Shown: in pieces, positions 41,705 to 51,859 of the stretch | Layout of the letters: each line of letters begins with the position of its first letter | Position numbering within the stretch: position 1 is the stretch's first letter | Assembly (NCBI RefSeq): GCF_002102265.1 | Contig: NZ_LQPG01000030.1 | Span: 91,774 to 155,773 of the forward strand | Source: Mycolicibacter longobardus | GTDB lineage: Bacteria > Actinomycetota > Actinomycetes > Mycobacteriales > Mycobacteriaceae | DNA length: 64,000 nucleotides | Direction: 5' to 3' | Notes under the pieces: generated by a model | What the model was told of the DNA's origin: nothing | Databases searched by the model: none | Seen by the model: the letters and a program-made list of their open reading frames with translations, nothing else | Made by a program: the position numbers and the translations under genes

Positions 41705-42957
41705 CCGCCCCAGCGCCGGGGGAATCCGCGGAGAACCCATTCCCGGTCCGCGCGGTCGCCATCCGGGTCAAGGGCTGGATCGACCGGCTGGGATCGGTGT
41801 GGGTGGAGGGTCAGCTGACCCAGATCAACCTGCGTCCCGGGGTGCGCACGGTGTTCATGGTGCTGCGGGACCCCGCCGCCGACATGTCGCTGACGGTGAC
41901 GTGCAGCCCCGAGCTGGTGGCCGGAGCGCCGGTCAAGCTGACCGAGGGCACCCAGGTGGTGGTCTGCGGCAGACCCAACTTCTACACCGCCCGCGGCACC
42001 TTCTCACTACGGCTCAGCGAGATCCGCGCTGTCGGGATCGGTGAACTGCTGGCCCGCATCGAGCGGCTGCGCCGGCTGCTGGACGCCGAAGGATTGTTCG
42101 ACCCCCGCCTCAAACGACCCCTCCCGTTCCTGCCGGGCACGATCGGCCTGATCACCGGACGGGCCAGTGCCGCCGAACACGATGTGATGACGGTGGCCGG
42201 CGCCCGGTGGCCGGCGGTGCGCTTCGCGGTGCGCAACACCGCGGTGCAGGGACCCACCGCCGTCGCCCAGATGGTCGAGGCGCTGCGCGACTTGGACGCC
42301 GACCCGGAGGTGGAGGTGATCGTGCTGGCCCGCGGCGGCGGCAGCGTCGAGGACCTGCTGCCGTTCTCCGACGAGACCCTGTGCCGGGCGATCTCGGCGT
42401 GCCGCACCCCGGTGGTGAGCGCGATCGGTCACGAGCCCGACAACCCACTGTGTGACCTGGTCGCCGACCTGCGGGCCGCCACCCCCACCGACGCGGCCAA
42501 GAAGATCGTTCCGGACGCCGCCGCCGAGCAGGCGCTGGTGGACGACCTGCGCCGGCGCAGCGCCCAGGCCGTGCGCCACTGGGTGGTCCGTGAAGACCGG
42601 ATGCTGGCACAGTTGCGCAGCCGCCCGGTGCTGGCCGACCCGCTGCGCGCGTTGACCGAGCGCGGCGAAGAGGTGCGGCGCGCGCTGGCGGCGGTGCGCC
42701 GCGACGTCACCCGGCTGATCGCCGCGCAGACCGAACGGGTGGGGCACCTGTCGGCGCGGCTGGCTACCCTGGGCCCGGCCGCTACATTGGCGCGCGGCTA
42801 TGCGGTTGTCCAGACCGTGGGCGCCGGTGGGCCGCACGTGCTGCGGTCGGTCGAGGATGCGGCGGCCGGCACCCGGTTGCGCATCCGGGTGGCTGACGGA
42901 GCGGTCGCGGCGACGAGTGAGGGGCGACTTCTTGAAGGACCCAGCGATGGCAGCTGA
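41701..42957 (+). CDS. xseA: Exodeoxyribonuclease VII large subunit
   Basis: The 418-residue protein has an N-terminal OB-fold ([23 protein letters not shown]) and the catalytic XseA domain with the signatures [40 protein letters not shown] and [27 protein letters not shown], plus a coiled-coil C-terminal region. It cuts single-stranded DNA in repair. GTG 41701 overlaps the upstream stop by 4 bp; it overlaps xseB by 11 bp. Confidence 0.96.
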   Translation: MTAPAPGESAENPFPVRAVAIRVKGWIDRLGSVWVEGQLTQINLRPGVRTVFMVLRDPAADMSLTVTCSPELVAGAPVKLTEGTQVVVCGRPNFYTARGTFSLRLSEIRAVGIGELLARIERLRRLLDAEGLFDPRLKRPLPFLPGTIGLITGRASAAEHDVMTVAGARWPAVRFAVRNTAVQGPTAVAQMVEALRDLDADPEVEVIVLARGGGSVEDLLPFSDETLCRAISACRTPVVSAIGHEPDNPLCDLVADLRAATPTDAAKKIVPDAAAEQALVDDLRRRSAQAVRHWVVREDRMLAQLRSRPVLADPLRALTERGEEVRRALAAVRRDVTRLIAAQTERVGHLSARLATLGPAATLARGYAVVQTVGAGGPHVLRSVEDAAAGTRLRIRVADGAVAATSEGRLLEGPSDGS

Positions 42958-43189
42958 GCAAACCGATCCGGTGACACCCGTTAGCGAGCTCGGGTATGAG
43001 CAGTGCCGTGACGAGCTGATCGATGTGGTGCAGCGGCTGGAACAGGGCGGGTTGGATCTCGACGCTTCGCTGAGCCTCTGGGAAAGGGGCGAGCAGCTGG
43101 CCAAGCGGTGTGAAGAGCACTTAGCCGGTGCCCGGCAGCGCGTACAGGACGTGCTGGACTCCGCACCCGGCGACGACGGTCGGGTGTGA
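42947..43189 (+). CDS. xseB: Exodeoxyribonuclease VII small subunit
   Basis: The 80-residue protein has the typical XseB core [46 protein letters not shown]. It forms the heteromeric exonuclease VII with XseA. Translationally coupled to xseA by an 11-bp overlap. Confidence 0.96.
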   Translation: MAAEQTDPVTPVSELGYEQCRDELIDVVQRLEQGGLDLDASLSLWERGEQLAKRCEEHLAGARQRVQDVLDSAPGDDGRV

Positions 43190-43212
43190 CCTACACGTCG
43201 GAAGCCCGCGAG

Positions 43213-43231
43213 AACTGAAACACGTTCAGTT
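43213..43231. promoter_or_regulatory. Inverted repeat with KstR-like box before 3-beta-HSD
   Basis: AACTGAA-ACACG-TTCAGTT is a perfect 7-bp inverted repeat with 5-bp spacer, 11 bp before the dehydrogenase start. Inside it, 43216-43229 fits the KstR consensus TnnAACnnGTTnnA at all but the last base. KstR controls sterol catabolism in mycobacteria. Confidence 0.55.
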
Positions 43232-43242
43232 ATGCTCGCCCG

Positions 43243-44376
43243 ATGGGTGATCCATCACAGACAACACAGCGTGATCCATCACTGACAACGGAGCTCGGCC
43301 GGGTACTGGTGACCGGGGGTTCCGGCTTCGTCGGAACCAATTTCGTCAAGACGCTGCTTGAGCGCGGCTACCAGGTGCGGTCCTTCGACCGGGCGCCGTC
43401 GCCGCTGGCCGACCACCCCAACCTCGAGAAGGTGGAAGGCGACATCTGCAACCCGGAGACGGTGGCCGCGGCGGTCTCAGACATCGACACCGTGTTCCAC
43501 ACCGCCGCGATCATCGATCTGCAGGGCGGCGCGAAAGTCACCGACGAGATCCGGCGGCGCAGCTTTGCGGTCAACGTCGACGGCACCAAGAACCTGGTTC
43601 AGGCCGGGCAGCTGGCCGGGGTGAAGCGGTTCGTCTACACCGCGTCGAACAGCGTCGTGATGGGCGGTAAGGCCATCTCGGGCGGCGACGAGACCATGGC
43701 CTACACCACCAAGTACAACGACCTCTACACCGAGACCAAGGTGGTCGCCGAGAAATTCGTGCTGGGCGAAAACGGTGTTGGCGGCATGCTGACCTGTTCG
43801 ATTCGCCCGTCGGGGATTTGGGGCGACGGGGACCAGACCATGTTCCGCAAGCTGTTTGAAAGCGTGGTCGCCGGTCACGTCAAAGTCCTCATCGGCAGCA
43901 AGCGCGCTAAGCTCGACAACTCCTACGTGCACAACCTGATTCATGGTTTCATCCTGGCCGCAGAACACCTGGTGCCGGGCGGATCGGCACCCGGCCAGGC
44001 CTACTTCATCAACGACGGTGAACCGATCAACATGTTCGAGTTCGCCCGGCCGGTCATGGAAGCCTGCGGCGAGCACTGGCCACGGCTCCGGGTTTCCGGC
44101 CGGATGGTGCGCGACGCGATGGTGGGCTGGCAGTGGATGCACTTCCGGTTCGGCCTGCCCGAGCCGCTGTTGGAACCCGGTGCGGTAGAACGGCTTTACC
44201 TGAACAACTATTTCTCGATCGAGAAGGCCCGTCGCGACCTCGGCTACCAACCGCTGTTCACGACCGAACAGGCCATGGCCGACTGCCTGCCGTACTACAA
44301 AGAGCTCTTCGCACGGATCAAGGCCGAAGCGCATCCGCACCTGGCGACTGTGGTCGCCGAGCCCCACCCGGAGTAG
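43243..44376 (+). CDS. 3-beta-hydroxysteroid dehydrogenase/isomerase family protein
   Basis: The 377-residue extended SDR has TGGSGFVG (24-31), catalytic Tyr162/Lys166 (LYTETK) and the HSD-type region MLTCSIRPSGIWGDGDQTMFRKLFE. Its C-terminal region carries a hydrophobic LYLNNYFSIEKA segment. It matches the Rv1106c-type enzyme that oxidises cholesterol to cholest-4-en-3-one with NAD (established for that orthologue; assignment by similarity). The upstream palindrome resembles a KstR box, which fits. The first 18 residues are variable; start at ATG 43243. Confidence 0.88.
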   Translation: MGDPSQTTQRDPSLTTELGRVLVTGGSGFVGTNFVKTLLERGYQVRSFDRAPSPLADHPNLEKVEGDICNPETVAAAVSDIDTVFHTAAIIDLQGGAKVTDEIRRRSFAVNVDGTKNLVQAGQLAGVKRFVYTASNSVVMGGKAISGGDETMAYTTKYNDLYTETKVVAEKFVLGENGVGGMLTCSIRPSGIWGDGDQTMFRKLFESVVAGHVKVLIGSKRAKLDNSYVHNLIHGFILAAEHLVPGGSAPGQAYFINDGEPINMFEFARPVMEACGEHWPRLRVSGRMVRDAMVGWQWMHFRFGLPEPLLEPGAVERLYLNNYFSIEKARRDLGYQPLFTTEQAMADCLPYYKELFARIKAEAHPHLATVVAEPHPE

Positions 44377-44450
44377 CGCCGGGCCGTTAACGGGAGGTTC
44401 TGCGGCGAAGTCTGTGTCCGGCTACGGGTCAGCGGTGACACGATAGCGAC

Positions 44451-44561
44451 GTGGTGTGCGGTTCCTGCGGCACCGAGCTGCCGGCGAGCTTCAAGTTCTG
44501 CCACGAGTACGGAACGGCCGTTTCGGCTGCCGCGCCACCGGCCGAGTACAAACAGGTGACG
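44451..44561 (+). pseudogene. N-terminal remnant of a zinc-ribbon cyclase gene
   Basis: The stretch CGSCGTELPASFKFCHEYG, then PPAEYKQVT matches the start of the two large cyclase/ATPase genes at 48.7-55.0 kb (CRTCGTELLANAQFCHSCG, APAEFKQVTVLFADVV). Homology ends at QVT and the frame is not cyclase-like afterwards. One zinc-ligand Cys has become Tyr. It lies in opposite orientation to the intact paralogues. The rest of 44377-44762 shows nothing else. Confidence 0.75.
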
Positions 44562-44762
44562 GCGCCGCGCTCTCATGGCCCTCCTGTTCACCGGCAGCAG
44601 GGACGACGCCTTCAGCAGTGCGCCACTGCACTTTCAGCCCGGCCTTGGCGCAGCACCACCGAATGGATCTCGACGGCTACCGCGATACGGCGAAATCGCC
44701 TGGCGCGGAAGCCCATATCGACAGCGCCGAGTTGACGCCCTGATGGCGAGCGGCAGTTGGTA

Positions 44763-45145
44763 TCAGCGACCGAGCCGCCCGCCGGCGTCTCCGTTGCCGA
44801 TCAGATCCCGCCCGAACAGGATGTCAAACGGCTCATTGATCACCTGTAGGAACAACGCGCTGTTCGGATCGTCAAGGAAGTCCTGACCCATCGGATGCAG
44901 CGTCACGTATAGATCCTGAAACGGGTCCGATGCGACCGCCTGCAGGCTCAGTGCAGTCGACGACATCTCCAGTCCCCAGGCTGGATCCACCAGATCGTCG
45001 ATCCAGCCGAACGGGTCAGCGTTCGCCTCCGGCGAGCCGGCCAACGGCGCCATCCCGAATGCCAGAAGACGCCCAAGGCCGTTCCCGCCCCGAACGCACG
45101 GCGGTACGACCTGGCCTTGGTCACTTGAGACTTTGGACGAGACAT
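44763..45145 (-). pseudogene. Frameshifted exported PGRS-like protein
   Basis: Two frames together give one recognisable protein. The first begins MSRPKSQVTKARSYRRAFGA then GTALGVF, a signal region; after a one-base loss near 45075 the second frame continues LAFGMAPLAGSPEANADPFG, ending with FLQVINEPFDILFGRDLIGN. The N-terminal signal and the RDLIGNG-type ending resemble mycobacterial exported PGRS-associated proteins. The single-base frameshift probably inactivates it, unless it is a sequencing error. Confidence 0.6.
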
Positions 45146-45185
45146 CGGGACTCCTTCACCTGGCGTTCCCGGTGTCGAACGGTGA

Positions 45186-45944
45186 TCAAGGCATGAGACT
45201 CATCAGAACGTGGTCCAGTTCGGGATCCAGTTCCAGAATCGGGATGATCGACAGCACGGCACCGGGATCCAGCACCGCACTCGGACCCTCGAGCACAACG
45301 ACAGGTTCCAACAGCCCAGCTGCACCGCTGAACAGCGCGCTCATGTCGTCAAGGCCCGCGCTGTCCCCCAAGGCAGTGGCCACGGCAGGCTCGGCAGGAT
45401 CGATGTCACCCGGCAGCGTCGCTTCGTGGAGATCTTGCAGGCCGGTCGCCAATCCATCAGCTTCCGCGGGATGCGGCAAGATCCCACCTAGCATCAACAA
45501 GAACGAGACGATCCCTACGACACTGAAAATAGGGCCGATAATCGGAATGCTCGCCAGGCCGTTGATCAGCCCGAACCAAGCGTTGATGGGGTCGCCGGTC
45601 AACAGCAGATTCCACCATTGCTCCCAGTACGCGGGATCGAAGAATTGGGGGATGTCCGCGTCGGCGGGGCTCGGCAGCGCCGCCTCGACCGTTGGGCTCA
45701 AGGCTCCGGCATCAGGCGTCAGGATGCCGGCAACCGAGTCCACCAACGGCCCGGCACCGGCACCGAGGCTGTTGACTGCCGCATCGACGGGGTCGACCAA
45801 GTCGACGACGTCCCAGGCAGCGGCAAGTTCGACGACGGGCTGGCCGATATCGGGCGCGGCCGGCGGAGTGACATGGATCAGGCCGGCACCGATCACGGCG
45901 ACGCCGGCCGTGACATAGGGACGAAGCGACAGCTGCACAACCAT
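45186..45944 (-). CDS. Exported/membrane protein of unknown function
   Basis: The 252-residue protein starts MVVQLSLRPYVTAGVAVIGA then GLIHVTPPAAPDIGQ, a signal-like N terminus shared by a family of mycobacterial exported proteins. A strongly hydrophobic segment, INGLASIPIIGPIFSVVGIVSFLLMLGGIL, lies at about residues 128-157. The rest is acidic and alanine-rich. No enzymatic motif. Function unknown. It is in the same direction as the frameshifted gene downstream and may have once formed a pair. Confidence 0.6.
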   Translation of the reverse strand: MVVQLSLRPYVTAGVAVIGAGLIHVTPPAAPDIGQPVVELAAAWDVVDLVDPVDAAVNSLGAGAGPLVDSVAGILTPDAGALSPTVEAALPSPADADIPQFFDPAYWEQWWNLLLTGDPINAWFGLINGLASIPIIGPIFSVVGIVSFLLMLGGILPHPAEADGLATGLQDLHEATLPGDIDPAEPAVATALGDSAGLDDMSALFSGAAGLLEPVVVLEGPSAVLDPGAVLSIIPILELDPELDHVLMSLMP

Positions 45945-46082
45945 CTCCTTCGGTGGGCGGCCAACGGTTCCTCACCGTTGGCTATCGTCTCGGAGCATTT
46001 CGCTGACCGGAACTGTGACGCGCAATCGGCGCGGCGGTATCAGTAGCGCACTACTGCAATCCCGCCCGGCTCCCGGGCAGCA

Positions 46083-48701
46083 CTACTGAGTGGTGGCCTT
46101 GCGGGGCTGCAGGGCGGCGAGTTCGTCGCGGCTGGTGGTGCCCGTCTTCGCCATGGCTCGGTAGATATGGCTCTCGACCGTGCGCACGGACAGCGTCAGC
46201 CGCTCGCCGATCGCCCGGTTGGACAGTCCCGCTCCGATCAACGCCACGATCTCGCGTTCACGATCGGTCAGCGGCAACGGCTCCGCGGCTTGATCGAGCG
46301 CGGGGGTGTAGAGGCCTCCGCATTGTTCGGCCAGGACGGCGGCGCGGGTCGCGCATCCCAACGCCGTGCCCCGCAGGTCTTGGCGGCGATACGCGAGCGC
46401 GGCCTGGGCGATGGCATCGACTGCGGCGACGAGATCGCCGATGCGCTCGAAATCCTCGGACACCATGACCAATTCAGGTCCGCTGCCCTCGCGTAGCGCG
46501 GCGGCGAACCGGGCCGCGATGCCGACGCGCGGCCCCTCGACGATCTCTTCGAGCTCGCGCAGACGCGGTGCGCTCGAACTGTCGCCGAACTGCGTGGCGG
46601 TCTGCAGGCACATCACCTCCGCCGCGAATTGTCCGTCAGCCCTGGCTCGTTCTGCAGCCGACAACACCACGGCGATCGCCTCGCTGACGGCGCCCTGGCC
46701 GGCGGCCACCCACGCGCGGGCCAGGCCGCGCTCATAGTCGAGCAACCGGAACGGGCGTCGCTGCCCGTCGAGATCATCAAGCGCCGCGGCGGCCTCAGCG
46801 GCTGAACCACGCATGGCCAGCGCGGCGATGCGCGGAACGCGATAGCGGTATCCCCAGCCGGTGACGTGGCCGCCGCCCGAAAAACCCCCTGCCGCCTGTT
46901 CCAGCAGAAGACCTGCGGTGTCGAGGCGCCCGCCGCCCAGCGCCGCACGGCCCGCCACCGCAGCGCCGAGCAACTGCGCCGCGCCCGGCAGATCGGCCGC
47001 CTGCCGACGCACCCGCTCAGCCACATCAACGGCGTCGCTGACCCGGCCCGCCAACACCAGGGCGCTGACGTGCGCGTCGGCGATGTTGAACATCATGTGC
47101 GGGGCGTCCAACGAACGGACCGCAACGGCGTACCCTGCTTCCGCGGCGGCCAGGGCCTCCGTCACACGCCCTGCATCCGCGAAAATGGCGGTGCGCACCC
47201 AGGCGATCTCCGCGCCCACAACGGGCGGCAGGTCTTCCAGGTCAAGATGCTCGAAAGCCCGCCGCGCCGAATCCAGTTGATCCGTCGCAAACCAGTACAC
47301 CGCCAGAAAGGCGTCGACATAGTTGCGGGCCTGCGGCGGCACGGTGCTCGCGGCGGCGTCGATGAACTCCTTCGCGCGCGCGGGCTCACCAAGGGCCCAG
47401 AGCATGTTGCTGGCCCGCAAGAACGCCAGCCTGCCGCGGTCGCGATCAGTCAAGTCGCTGCCCCGGACCGCAGCCAGCACCGCGTCGGCCTGCTCGCCCT
47501 GGCCCAGCCAGGACAGCGCGTGTGCGGAGACAAAACTCGACTCCGGTCCGGCTCCGGCTCGGATGGCTGCCTGCGCGAGCCGGTTGGCGAGGGCCAGATC
47601 CGCCAGCCAGACCGCGCCACTGGCTGCCCGGGCGTACAGCTCGGCGTCCGGCTCCAGGTCCGAATCAACGGTCAGACTGGCGCGACGCACCACCGCCGCG
47701 ATGTCGTCGCGGTCCTCGGATGCGGCGAGTTCGGCCGCGACCAGCCCGCGCAACCGCCGGAGCCGAGTGGTCGCCGCACGACTGCGGCGAACCTCGCCGT
47801 AGAGCGGGTGCGCCAGCCGCACCTCTGCACCGCCAGTGGAGGTCTCGATCGTGATCAGGCCGCGAATGTCGGCCTCTTCGACGGCGGCCGGACCGGTGAT
47901 TCGCGTCAGGGCCGCCAAGCCGATCGGCTCTCCGACAGCCAGCACATCGATCACGTCGCTGACCGACTCGGGCAACGATCCGATACGGGGTTCGATGAAT
48001 CCGGCGAGACTGGGCGGGATGACCGGATCCCCGATCCAGCGCCAGTACCCGTGCTGCCGCACGATTCGGCCGTCGGCCACCTCATGTTCGACGATGTTGC
48101 GAAGATACAGCACATTGCCGCGGGTGAGCTTCCACAGCCGTTGAGCCGCATCGGAATCCACCGGGCCACCCAAGGTCGCCGACAGCAGCCCGGCGGTTTC
48201 GTCGAGCGACAATGGCTGCAGGTCAAGCCGCTCAAAGCGCCCGGCCGCCCAGATCTCTTGCACGGCAGCAGGAATCGATTCGCCATCACGAACGGTCAGA
48301 ACCACCTTCGCCAGGCCCCGTTGCACGATCTGATGCACGACAAACGCGGACAGATCATCGATCAGATGCACATCGTCGACACCCACCACCGCGGCGCCCG
48401 CCGTCAGCGCCTCGATCACCCCGCGCAGCAACTGAACCGTATCGGCGACACCCGACGGTGCCCACGCGGCGAACACACCGAGCGGGACGCTCCGCGCCGA
48501 AGATGTGCAGATCGCCCACCGCACTTCGCACCCCTGCGACACAGCGGCCGACAGCATCTCACGGCAGATCCGGCTCTTCCCCACCCCTGCTGCGCCGCAG
48601 ACCACCGCCCCGGACACATCCGGAGCCGAAAAGGCAGTTTGGAGCGTCTGCATCTCCTCGGAGCGGCCGGTCAGGGGCCACGACAGCCGCAGGCCGCTCA
48701 C
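46083..48701 (-). CDS. LuxR-type transcriptional regulator with ATPase domain (LAL-like)
   Basis: The 872-residue protein has an N-terminal STAND-type ATPase (Walker A GAAGVGKS at 36-43, Walker B AAVVGVDDVHLID about 103-115), a long TPR-like helical middle and a C-terminal LuxR helix-turn-helix (about 809-865, LTDREREIVALIGAGLSNRAIGERLTLSVRTVESHI). Such large ATP-dependent LuxR regulators (LAL/MalT type) activate transcription on ligand binding. GTG 48701 overlaps the stop of the upstream cyclase gene by 4 bp. In M. tuberculosis a single protein usually carries cyclase, ATPase and LuxR domains; here they are split. Confidence 0.88.
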   Translation of the reverse strand: MSGLRLSWPLTGRSEEMQTLQTAFSAPDVSGAVVCGAAGVGKSRICREMLSAAVSQGCEVRWAICTSSARSVPLGVFAAWAPSGVADTVQLLRGVIEALTAGAAVVGVDDVHLIDDLSAFVVHQIVQRGLAKVVLTVRDGESIPAAVQEIWAAGRFERLDLQPLSLDETAGLLSATLGGPVDSDAAQRLWKLTRGNVLYLRNIVEHEVADGRIVRQHGYWRWIGDPVIPPSLAGFIEPRIGSLPESVSDVIDVLAVGEPIGLAALTRITGPAAVEEADIRGLITIETSTGGAEVRLAHPLYGEVRRSRAATTRLRRLRGLVAAELAASEDRDDIAAVVRRASLTVDSDLEPDAELYARAASGAVWLADLALANRLAQAAIRAGAGPESSFVSAHALSWLGQGEQADAVLAAVRGSDLTDRDRGRLAFLRASNMLWALGEPARAKEFIDAAASTVPPQARNYVDAFLAVYWFATDQLDSARRAFEHLDLEDLPPVVGAEIAWVRTAIFADAGRVTEALAAAEAGYAVAVRSLDAPHMMFNIADAHVSALVLAGRVSDAVDVAERVRRQAADLPGAAQLLGAAVAGRAALGGGRLDTAGLLLEQAAGGFSGGGHVTGWGYRYRVPRIAALAMRGSAAEAAAALDDLDGQRRPFRLLDYERGLARAWVAAGQGAVSEAIAVVLSAAERARADGQFAAEVMCLQTATQFGDSSSAPRLRELEEIVEGPRVGIAARFAAALREGSGPELVMVSEDFERIGDLVAAVDAIAQAALAYRRQDLRGTALGCATRAAVLAEQCGGLYTPALDQAAEPLPLTDREREIVALIGAGLSNRAIGERLTLSVRTVESHIYRAMAKTGTTSRDELAALQPRKATTQ

Positions 48702-51700
48702 ATCATGTCCTCGGCCATCGCGATGTGGCCTTCATAGCCGACCTCGGTGGCTCTCATGCGGTACCGGTGAGCCAAGTCGCGGTAGCCGACCTCGTCGCCC
48801 TTGGCGCGCGCCAACAAGGCGCGCATTCGCAGCAACGGAATCTCGAGCAGTGCGTACCCGGGATCGGTAGGCACGGCTGCCAATCGGTCGATGGCGGCCT
48901 GCGCCTCGGCGAGGTCTGCCGCGGTCGCGCGCTGCAGCAGCGATTCCACGAAGACCCTGACCGCCTCGCCGCGCGCGATCATGTCACCCACATCGAACAG
49001 GTAGTCAACGGCAGCGCGCGCGGTTTGGATGGCACCGTCGAAATCCCCGATGCGGGCCTTCTCCCGGGCCAGCTCGGTGTCGAAAAACCGCACGCTGCCT
49101 TGTACATACCCGTGCCGCCGATACGCGTCACGGTACTGCGCGAGCAGCGCCATACCGGCCTCACGTTGCGGACCGTCCTGATGGACCAGGACCAGCCCGC
49201 GGGTCAGCAGGGCCGTGTCCACCGCGTAGTCGTCGCCGGAATGCTCGGCCATCGCCAGGGCTTCGGCGGTATCCCGGTCTGCTGCCGCGTCGGGCAGCAA
49301 CACCCGGGAATGAACGGCGAAGCCGTACTTGGCCAATACGGCGGACACGAAGGTCCGCACGTCCACGTCGTGAGCCATCTTCGTCGCCTCGTCGAGGTCT
49401 TCTTTCCAGTCCGGGAGCCCAAGGCAATAGCGGCAGGAGCCGCGGAACATGAGCGCGATCACCAGCGGCGATCCGATCAACAGGTTGCCCTTGGTGGGGT
49501 CGCCGTCAGCCAGCTCGATGATGCGTTCGGCCAACCGCAGGCACTCGAGTGCCTCGCCGGCCTGCACTTTGATATTGCCCGGCGCGATGGCGAGCGCGAC
49601 CATCAGCATGGGGTCCCCGATCGACTCAAGCAGGCGGACGCAGTCCGACGCGACGCGTGAGGCGTCGATGTACCGGCTGTGGAATATCAGCGCTGTCATC
49701 AAGCCGGCCATGCCGATCGCCAGCGACACCTGGTCACCGGACGCCGTACAGAGTTCACGCAACTCATCGAATCCGGTGTCGGCGACGGTGCCACTGACCC
49801 AGGAAGTGCTGCCGCACAGCAGGGTTCGCGGGGAGATCCGCATCGACGAACGGTCGGGATCGTTGACGGGCAACCGGTCGGCGACTGCGCGGGCGCGTTC
49901 CCAACTGACGCGCGCGGCGCGGATGTCGCGGTGTTGCGCCCACGCCCCGGCGCGCATGTGCCAGCCGAACGCGGCGTGCAGGTCGTCGGCGGCCTCGAGA
50001 TGTTCGGCGATCATTGCGGCGTTCTCATCGAGCGCATCTGGATGGCTTTGCTCGATGGCGGAGGCCAACCGCCGATGAAGTGTTGCACGCTGCGATTTCA
50101 GCTGTGATTCATAGGCCACGATACGGATCAGAGGGTGGTGAAACGCGTACTCGGCTTGCGGGCTGAACCGCACCTGGTCGACGAGTTCCGCTGCGAGCAG
50201 AGGAGCGATCTGTGCCTCACCATCCAGTGATGCCAACTGCGCGGCGTCGAACCGCAACCCGATCACCGCGGCGGTTTGCAGGGTCCGTTTGACCGCCGGG
50301 TCGAGCCGGTCGATGCGGGAGGCGATGGTGGCCTGCACCGTTGCCGGCACGACGAGCTCGGCATCACCGACCATGCAGGCATAACGACCGGGAGACCCGG
50401 TCAGCACACCGCGCTCGGCCAGATCGCGCACCATCTCCTCGGCGAAAAGCGGGTTACCGGCGGCTCGATCGGCGACCCGCCCGCACAGCGCTGCCGCCGA
50501 CGGGTCTGATCCGATCAGTTCGGCGGCCAGCACGGCTGTCTGCGAGGAGTTCAGGGGCCCGAGGTGAATCGTCTGCGAACTCGCGACGCTGGCCAGCGCC
50601 CCGTGATATTCGGGCCGATAGGTGATCAACACCAGCGATGGGGTCTGCCGGGTCACGCCGAGCAGATCCGCCAGCAACGCATCGCTGACCTCGTCGATCC
50701 AATGCGCATCCTCCACGACATAGACCGCCGGGGTGGTGCGCGCCAGCGAGACGGCGTTGACCAATCGCGTCACCCGGCGCCGCCGGGCGTCGGGGTCGAT
50801 GGCAGGCAACGCGACCCCACTGCCGCGAATGCCGAGTAGATCTTCGAGCAGCAGCAGGTCCTCCGGATCCGCATCAGGCGCACGCTCCTCGATTCGGGCG
50901 CGCGCCGATTCGTCGTCGAGATGCTCTATTCCCAGCACGGTGCGCAGCAGCGAAGTCGCCGTGTAGAACGGGATCTCACGCGCATGGGACTCACAGTAGG
51001 CGGCGAATACCTCAACGCCGCGGCTCCGCGCCAGGGCACTGACCTCTCGGACGATCCTGCTCTTACCGATGCCGGGAGGTCCGGTGACACCCACTACGCA
51101 GCCGGTCCCGGCGATCGACTCATCCAGGATGCCTCTGAGCGCGCCCACCTCCCAGGACCGTCCAACCAGCGTCGAATCCGGGCGGGGGGTATGCCGGAGC
51201 TCCGGGGACACCCCCAGCAACCGCCGCACGGACACCGGCTCGGCGGCCCCCTTGATCCGAACCAGCTCGGGCTCGCCCAAGGCGGCGACGTGTTGCACCA
51301 GTCGGGCCGTCGACTCGCTGAGCATCACACCGCCGGGCGGCGCCACCGACTCCATCCGCTGCGCGAGACCGACCTGCTCGCCGATCGCCGTGTAGCTGTG
51401 CACCGCGGAGCCGAGTTCCCCGGCAACCACCTCCCCGGAGTTCAGCCCCACCCGCAGCGCCAAGCTGAGACCGTCGGCGCGGGCCACCTCCGCGGCCAGT
51501 GGCTGAGCTTGCTGCTGAATCTCCAACGCCGCCAGGCACCCCCGCAACGCGTGGTCCTCCAACGCCACCGGCGCACCGAACACCGCCATGACGGCGTCGC
51601 CGATGAACTTCTCCACCACCCCGCCGTAGCGCTGCACCACGGCGGCGCACCGATCGAACAGCTCGGCCATGATCTCGCGCAGCCGCTCGGCGCCCACCGC

Positions 51701-51859
51701 CGCCGCGAGATCCATCGAATGCACCACGTCGGCGAACAACACCGTCACCTGCTTGTACTCAGCGGGTCGGTGAAGATCCGCCGCGACGGGCGCACCGCAT
51801 TCGAAGCAGAACTTGGCCTTGGCCTGCAATTCGGTCGCGCACGCGATGCAGGCAGTCAT
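48698..51859 (-). CDS. Zinc-ribbon class III cyclase/STAND ATPase/TPR protein
   Basis: The 1053-residue protein has an N-terminal zinc ribbon (Cys4, Cys7, Cys18, Cys21), a class III cyclase domain (about 35-215; metal ligands Asp44 and Asp88, Lys84 in EKFIGD), an ATPase domain (Walker A GPPGIGKS at 260-267, VEDAHWIDEV) and a TPR-like C terminus without HTH. The transition-state Asn of VNxAAR is Gly164 (VGLAQR), while Arg168 is kept, so cyclase activity is doubtful. It overlaps both neighbours by 4 bp (ATGA, GTGA) in a three-gene operon. Confidence 0.85.
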   Translation of the reverse strand: MTACIACATELQAKAKFCFECGAPVAADLHRPAEYKQVTVLFADVVHSMDLAAAVGAERLREIMAELFDRCAAVVQRYGGVVEKFIGDAVMAVFGAPVALEDHALRGCLAALEIQQQAQPLAAEVARADGLSLALRVGLNSGEVVAGELGSAVHSYTAIGEQVGLAQRMESVAPPGGVMLSESTARLVQHVAALGEPELVRIKGAAEPVSVRRLLGVSPELRHTPRPDSTLVGRSWEVGALRGILDESIAGTGCVVGVTGPPGIGKSRIVREVSALARSRGVEVFAAYCESHAREIPFYTATSLLRTVLGIEHLDDESARARIEERAPDADPEDLLLLEDLLGIRGSGVALPAIDPDARRRRVTRLVNAVSLARTTPAVYVVEDAHWIDEVSDALLADLLGVTRQTPSLVLITYRPEYHGALASVASSQTIHLGPLNSSQTAVLAAELIGSDPSAAALCGRVADRAAGNPLFAEEMVRDLAERGVLTGSPGRYACMVGDAELVVPATVQATIASRIDRLDPAVKRTLQTAAVIGLRFDAAQLASLDGEAQIAPLLAAELVDQVRFSPQAEYAFHHPLIRIVAYESQLKSQRATLHRRLASAIEQSHPDALDENAAMIAEHLEAADDLHAAFGWHMRAGAWAQHRDIRAARVSWERARAVADRLPVNDPDRSSMRISPRTLLCGSTSWVSGTVADTGFDELRELCTASGDQVSLAIGMAGLMTALIFHSRYIDASRVASDCVRLLESIGDPMLMVALAIAPGNIKVQAGEALECLRLAERIIELADGDPTKGNLLIGSPLVIALMFRGSCRYCLGLPDWKEDLDEATKMAHDVDVRTFVSAVLAKYGFAVHSRVLLPDAAADRDTAEALAMAEHSGDDYAVDTALLTRGLVLVHQDGPQREAGMALLAQYRDAYRRHGYVQGSVRFFDTELAREKARIGDFDGAIQTARAAVDYLFDVGDMIARGEAVRVFVESLLQRATAADLAEAQAAIDRLAAVPTDPGYALLEIPLLRMRALLARAKGDEVGYRDLAHRYRMRATEVGYEGHIAMAEDMM

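Noticed and set aside
46866..48737. 623-codon plus-strand frame opposite the LuxR-type gene
   Set aside because: Antisense shadow with biased composition; the minus-strand protein has clear Walker and LuxR motifs.
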